Shown here piece after piece: positions 7,144 to 8,777 of a DNA stretch of 8,777 bases (its first letter is position 1; every line of letters starts with the position of its first letter). The notes under the pieces are model-generated. The model searched no databases. It was not told where the DNA came from and saw only the letters and a program-made list of their open reading frames with translations. The DNA is from Gammaproteobacteria bacterium (lineage in GTDB: Bacteria; Pseudomonadota; Gammaproteobacteria; Steroidobacterales; Steroidobacteraceae): positions 1 to 8,777 of the forward strand of contig JAQGOD010000460.1 of the NCBI GenBank assembly GCA_028293775.1, read 5' to 3'. The position numbers and the translations under genes were made by a program.

Positions 7144-7967
7144 CACGCAGCCCGCCTGGAATGACTGGCCGCGATTGCGCGTGCCACCTCCAGTTCCGCG
7201 ACCAATTCGCTTAATTCAGGAATATTATCGTCGCGCTCGATCATGGTCGGCACGTCGCCAAACAAAGCGACAGCGTGCGCGTACAGCTCCCATACCGGCG
7301 CTACGATCGGATGGTCGTGCGTGTCGATCAAGTGGCCGCCCATGTTGCTGTGTCCGGCAAGATGAAACTGGCGCACGCGGGATTTCGGCATTGCCTGAAG
7401 ATAGCTAAAAGCATCGAAGCCATGATTGACGCTGCTGACATAAATGTTGTTGATGTCGAGAAGGATGTTGCAGTCGGCGCGCGAGGCCACCTCGCGCAGG
7501 AATTCCCATTCGGTCATCTCGTCCGCGTGAAAGCTCAGATAACTGGAGACGTTTTCCAGCAATATCTGCCGGCCCAGGGCGTCCTGCACCTGGCCGACCC
7601 GGGCTACGACCGACGACAAAGCCTCCTCGGTGTAAGGCAGCGGCATTAAATCGTGCAAATTCCGACCTTCGACCCCGGTCCAGCATAGATGATCGGAAAT
7701 CCAGTGCGGTTCGATGCGGGCAGCCAAGCCCCGCACCATTTTCAAATAGTCGACGTCCACAGGATCGGTGCTGCCGATCGAGAGCGAGACGCCATGCATG
7801 ACCAGGGGAAATCGTTCGCGGATGCGTTCTAGATAGTCCAACGGCTTGCCGCCGGGTACCAAGTAGTTTTCGGTGATGACTTCGAGCCAATCGATCGGAT
7901 GAGGCTCGCTTAGCATGGCCTCATAGTGGGGAGTGCGCAGTCCAAGTCCAAAGCCGGAGAGTTTCAT
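7143..7967 (-). CDS. bufB: BufB, MNIO-family (DUF692) multinuclear non-heme iron oxidase
   Basis: This 274-residue TIM-barrel enzyme belongs to DUF692 (the MbnB/MNIO family), which uses two or three iron ions and oxygen to turn cysteines of a partner peptide into heterocycles. Conserved metal-binding blocks are visible: MHGVSLS (57-63, His58), SDHLCW (91-96, Asp92/His93), LLENVSSY (136-143, Glu138/Asn139), [10 protein letters not shown] (169-178, Asp171/Asn173), FHLAGH (201-206, His202/His206), DTHDHP (215-220) and Glu244 (MIERDD). The start is ATG 7967 because the protein then opens with the family-typical GFGLGLR; an upstream TTG at 8006 would translate a hairpin and add 13 meaningless residues. 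No obvious Shine-Dalgarno sits before ATG 7967, just 5 nt after the 11-bp hairpin. Its stop overlaps the bufC start. The modification of BufA is inferred from operon context and family knowledge. Confidence 0.93.
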   Translation of the reverse strand: MKLSGFGLGLRTPHYEAMLSEPHPIDWLEVITENYLVPGGKPLDYLERIRERFPLVMHGVSLSIGSTDPVDVDYLKMVRGLAARIEPHWISDHLCWTGVEGRNLHDLMPLPYTEEALSSVVARVGQVQDALGRQILLENVSSYLSFHADEMTEWEFLREVASRADCNILLDINNIYVSSVNHGFDAFSYLQAMPKSRVRQFHLAGHSNMGGHLIDTHDHPIVAPVWELYAHAVALFGDVPTMIERDDNIPELSELVAELEVARAIAASHSRRAA

Positions 7968-7972
7968 AAGTT

Positions 7973-7998
7973 GAGGCCGGGCTGCGAAGCCCGGCCTC
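7973..7998 (-). promoter_or_regulatory. perfect 11-bp GC-rich hairpin between bufA and bufB
   Basis: Arms GAGGCCGGGCT and AGCCCGGCCTC pair perfectly around a 4-nt loop (TCGC on the transcribed strand). It begins 11 nt after the bufA stop and ends 5 nt before the bufB ATG. No T-tract follows, so it is not a standard intrinsic terminator. The likely role is to protect the 3' end of a short bufA message, cause partial read-through, or limit bufB initiation, giving much more BufA than BufB and BufC. Confidence 0.7.
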
Positions 7999-8009
7999 TC
8001 AGTCAATGT

Positions 8010-8270
8010 TTAGCTCTTCTTGTCTGCCTTCGCTTTCGCATCGGCGCAAGCTTCCTTGGTCATGGAGACGAAGCCCTGACCCTTGCAGCTGTTCATACCT
8101 TTGCAGCTATTCTTCGCCGACTTGCACTCGGAAGTTCCCTTGCAGGAATTCACGCCGGTGCACTTCACGGTGGCGGCATCCGCTGCGAATGCAGTGGTGC
8201 TGATTGCGGAAGTGAACAGCATGGCGGCAGCGGCAGCCATGGCGGCGCTCGACATTTTATTGATCTGCAT
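8010..8270 (-). CDS. bufA: bufferin-type secreted Cys-rich RiPP precursor (BufA2-like)
   Basis: This 86-residue precursor peptide has a long Sec-type signal (hydrophobic Ala-rich stretch at 9-24, likely cleavage after AFA at 29), giving a mature periplasmic peptide of about 57 residues. The mature part has six cysteines at 37, 43, 49, 56, 62 and 75, and NSCKG occurs three times (42-45 region, 54-58, 60-64), followed by GQGFVSMTKEAC and a Lys/Ala-rich tail. Bufferins are modified by BufB with BufC on core cysteines and bind copper, protecting against excess metal. The Cys pattern matches the BufA2 group better than the DUF2282/BufA1 group, though I judge this from memory. The ATG at 8270 has GAGGG about 7 nt upstream, and a good promoter lies just beyond. 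It heads the operon, followed by a hairpin and bufB. Confidence 0.85.
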   Translation of the reverse strand: MQINKMSSAAMAAAAAMLFTSAISTTAFAADAATVKCTGVNSCKGTSECKSAKNSCKGMNSCKGQGFVSMTKEACADAKAKADKKS

Positions 8271-8286
8271 ATTTGTACCCTCGTTA

Positions 8287-8316
8287 GTTATAGAACGCAG
8301 CGGTATTGCTGCTCAA
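8287..8316 (-). promoter_or_regulatory. sigma70-like promoter of the buf operon
   Basis: Read on the minus strand, TTGAGC (8316-8311) and TATAAC (8292-8287) are separated by 18 nt, a good match at normal spacing. Transcription would begin near 8280, about 10 nt before the GAGGG ribosome binding site's downstream ATG at 8270, so the leader is very short. A GCAGC-N6-GCTGC dyad (8297-8312) lies within the spacer and touches the -35; it could be an operator, but it is short. I saw no clear ECF-type promoter motif. Confidence 0.6.
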
Positions 8317-8493
8317 CTAATAGACCCGGCCAACAGGCTCATTATTACTCAATTATCTAAGCTCATGCCTATTTCGATGGGACGGCAGCAGTGTTTGACC
8401 GCGTGGAAGACACCATTAAATGACGGTTTCTTAATGTTCGCGCCGGAGTGCATCCAATCGTCCGGCCACCACGAACCCACATCGGGCCATCGA

Positions 8494-8777
8494 CTAGGGC
8501 CGGGCTTCCAACACCAAGTTGAACGGAGTTTGCGTGGCACGCCTGAAGTTGCGGAAACCGCCGCCTCCTACCACTACCTCGCGCAACTTGGCTTCGCCGG
8601 CTTGCGCGCCGAGCGCCGGCCCTTTGCGCGCGAGCGACACCGGTACGCAGATCTGAGACGAAGCGCCATACATCACGCGGCCAACCGGATTGAGATTCTC
8701 CTCGACGCGGTCATTTGCAAAGGGCTCTACGATCATGGCTGTGCCATCACTCTTCAACGCTTGGCGGGCATGTCGAG
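8494..8777 (-). CDS. class I SAM-dependent methyltransferase, C-terminal part (runs off window)
   Basis: The frame is open from the right edge of the window to a TAG at 8496-8494, giving about 94 residues of the C-terminus. It reads SDGTAMIVEPFANDRVEENL, then NPVGR, SSQICVPVSL, ALGAQAGEAKL and a terminal FRRATQTPFNLVLEARP. This is the characteristic end of a family of methyltransferases with an N-terminal winged-helix-like domain and a Rossmann SAM-binding core, here outside the window. The TTG at 8757 is not a real start, since the coding pattern continues upstream of it. The substrate is unknown. It is on the same strand as the buf operon, but 223 nt and a good promoter separate them, so co-transcription is possible but not needed. 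The GGGG stretch before FRNFRRA is slightly longer than I expect for the family. Confidence 0.75.
   Translation of the reverse strand, partial: RHARQALKSDGTAMIVEPFANDRVEENLNPVGRVMYGASSQICVPVSLARKGPALGAQAGEAKLREVVVGGGGFRNFRRATQTPFNLVLEARP

Noticed and set aside
7973..7998. Hairpin as an ordinary intrinsic terminator
   Set aside because: No T-tract follows on either strand, and downstream operon genes need read-through.
7968..8006. Upstream TTG start for bufB
   Set aside because: The added 13 residues are just a translated hairpin; the family begins at the ATG at 7967.
8414..8436. CATTAA-N11-TTAATG inverted repeat upstream of bufA
   Set aside because: Six-base AT-rich arms can arise by chance, and it lies over 90 nt upstream of the promoter with no other support.
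8462..8503. CCGGCC/GGCCGG pairing as terminator of the methyltransferase
   Set aside because: The loop would be about 30 nt and no T-run follows.
8349..8540. Small minus-strand frame between bufA and the methyltransferase
   Set aside because: No ribosome binding site or domain, it overlaps the methyltransferase end, and composition is unlike a protein.
1..8777. tRNA, rRNA, CRISPR array, insertion sequence or replication origin
   Set aside because: I looked for cloverleaf ends, regular repeats, transposase motifs and iterons and saw none.

Overview
The window looks like the end of a degraded conjugative or mobilizable element lying next to chromosomal genes. The bases are GC-rich by eye. The mix of a MOBQ-type relaxase, a TraD-like coupling protein, cytosolic GSTs, a DUF885 lipoprotein and a bufferin (buf) operon suggests a gammaproteobacterium, perhaps related to Xanthomonadales or Steroidobacterales. 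That placement is inference from protein families only.

Positions 1-2618 (+ strand) hold a conjugation cluster. First comes the 3' part of a TraD/VirD4-type coupling protein, interrupted by an in-frame TAA at 64-66. A MobA/MobL-type relaxase follows 3 nt later. A ComF-like phosphoribosyltransferase overlaps the relaxase stop by ATGA. The three appear to be translationally coupled. The nonsense codon predicts that the coupling protein is not made at full length.

Positions 2619-3865 (+) hold a promoter-like stretch, a small GIY-YIG-like protein and a glutathione S-transferase that starts 1 nt after the GIY-YIG stop. This is where mobile-element genes give way to ordinary metabolic genes. I saw no tRNA, integrase or direct repeat marking an end.

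Positions 3866-6373 (+) hold a second, different GST, probably expressed from its own promoter and possibly leaderless, and then a DUF885 metallopeptidase-like lipoprotein with a strong ribosome binding site.

Positions 6370-8316 (- strand) hold a bufferin operon read right to left. A sigma70-like promoter precedes bufA (secreted Cys-rich RiPP precursor), followed by an 11-bp hairpin, bufB (DUF692/MNIO multinuclear iron oxidase) and bufC (HvfC/BufC partner). In the known family, BufB with BufC modifies cysteines of BufA so that it binds copper in the periplasm. No bufD (DoxX-like) is visible. The bufC and DUF885 stop codons overlap tail to tail.

Positions 8271-8493 have no gene that I can support: they hold the buf promoter, an AT-rich patch near 8335-8360 and a weak dyad. 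At the right edge (8494-8777, -) is the C-terminal part of a class I SAM-dependent methyltransferase running off the window.
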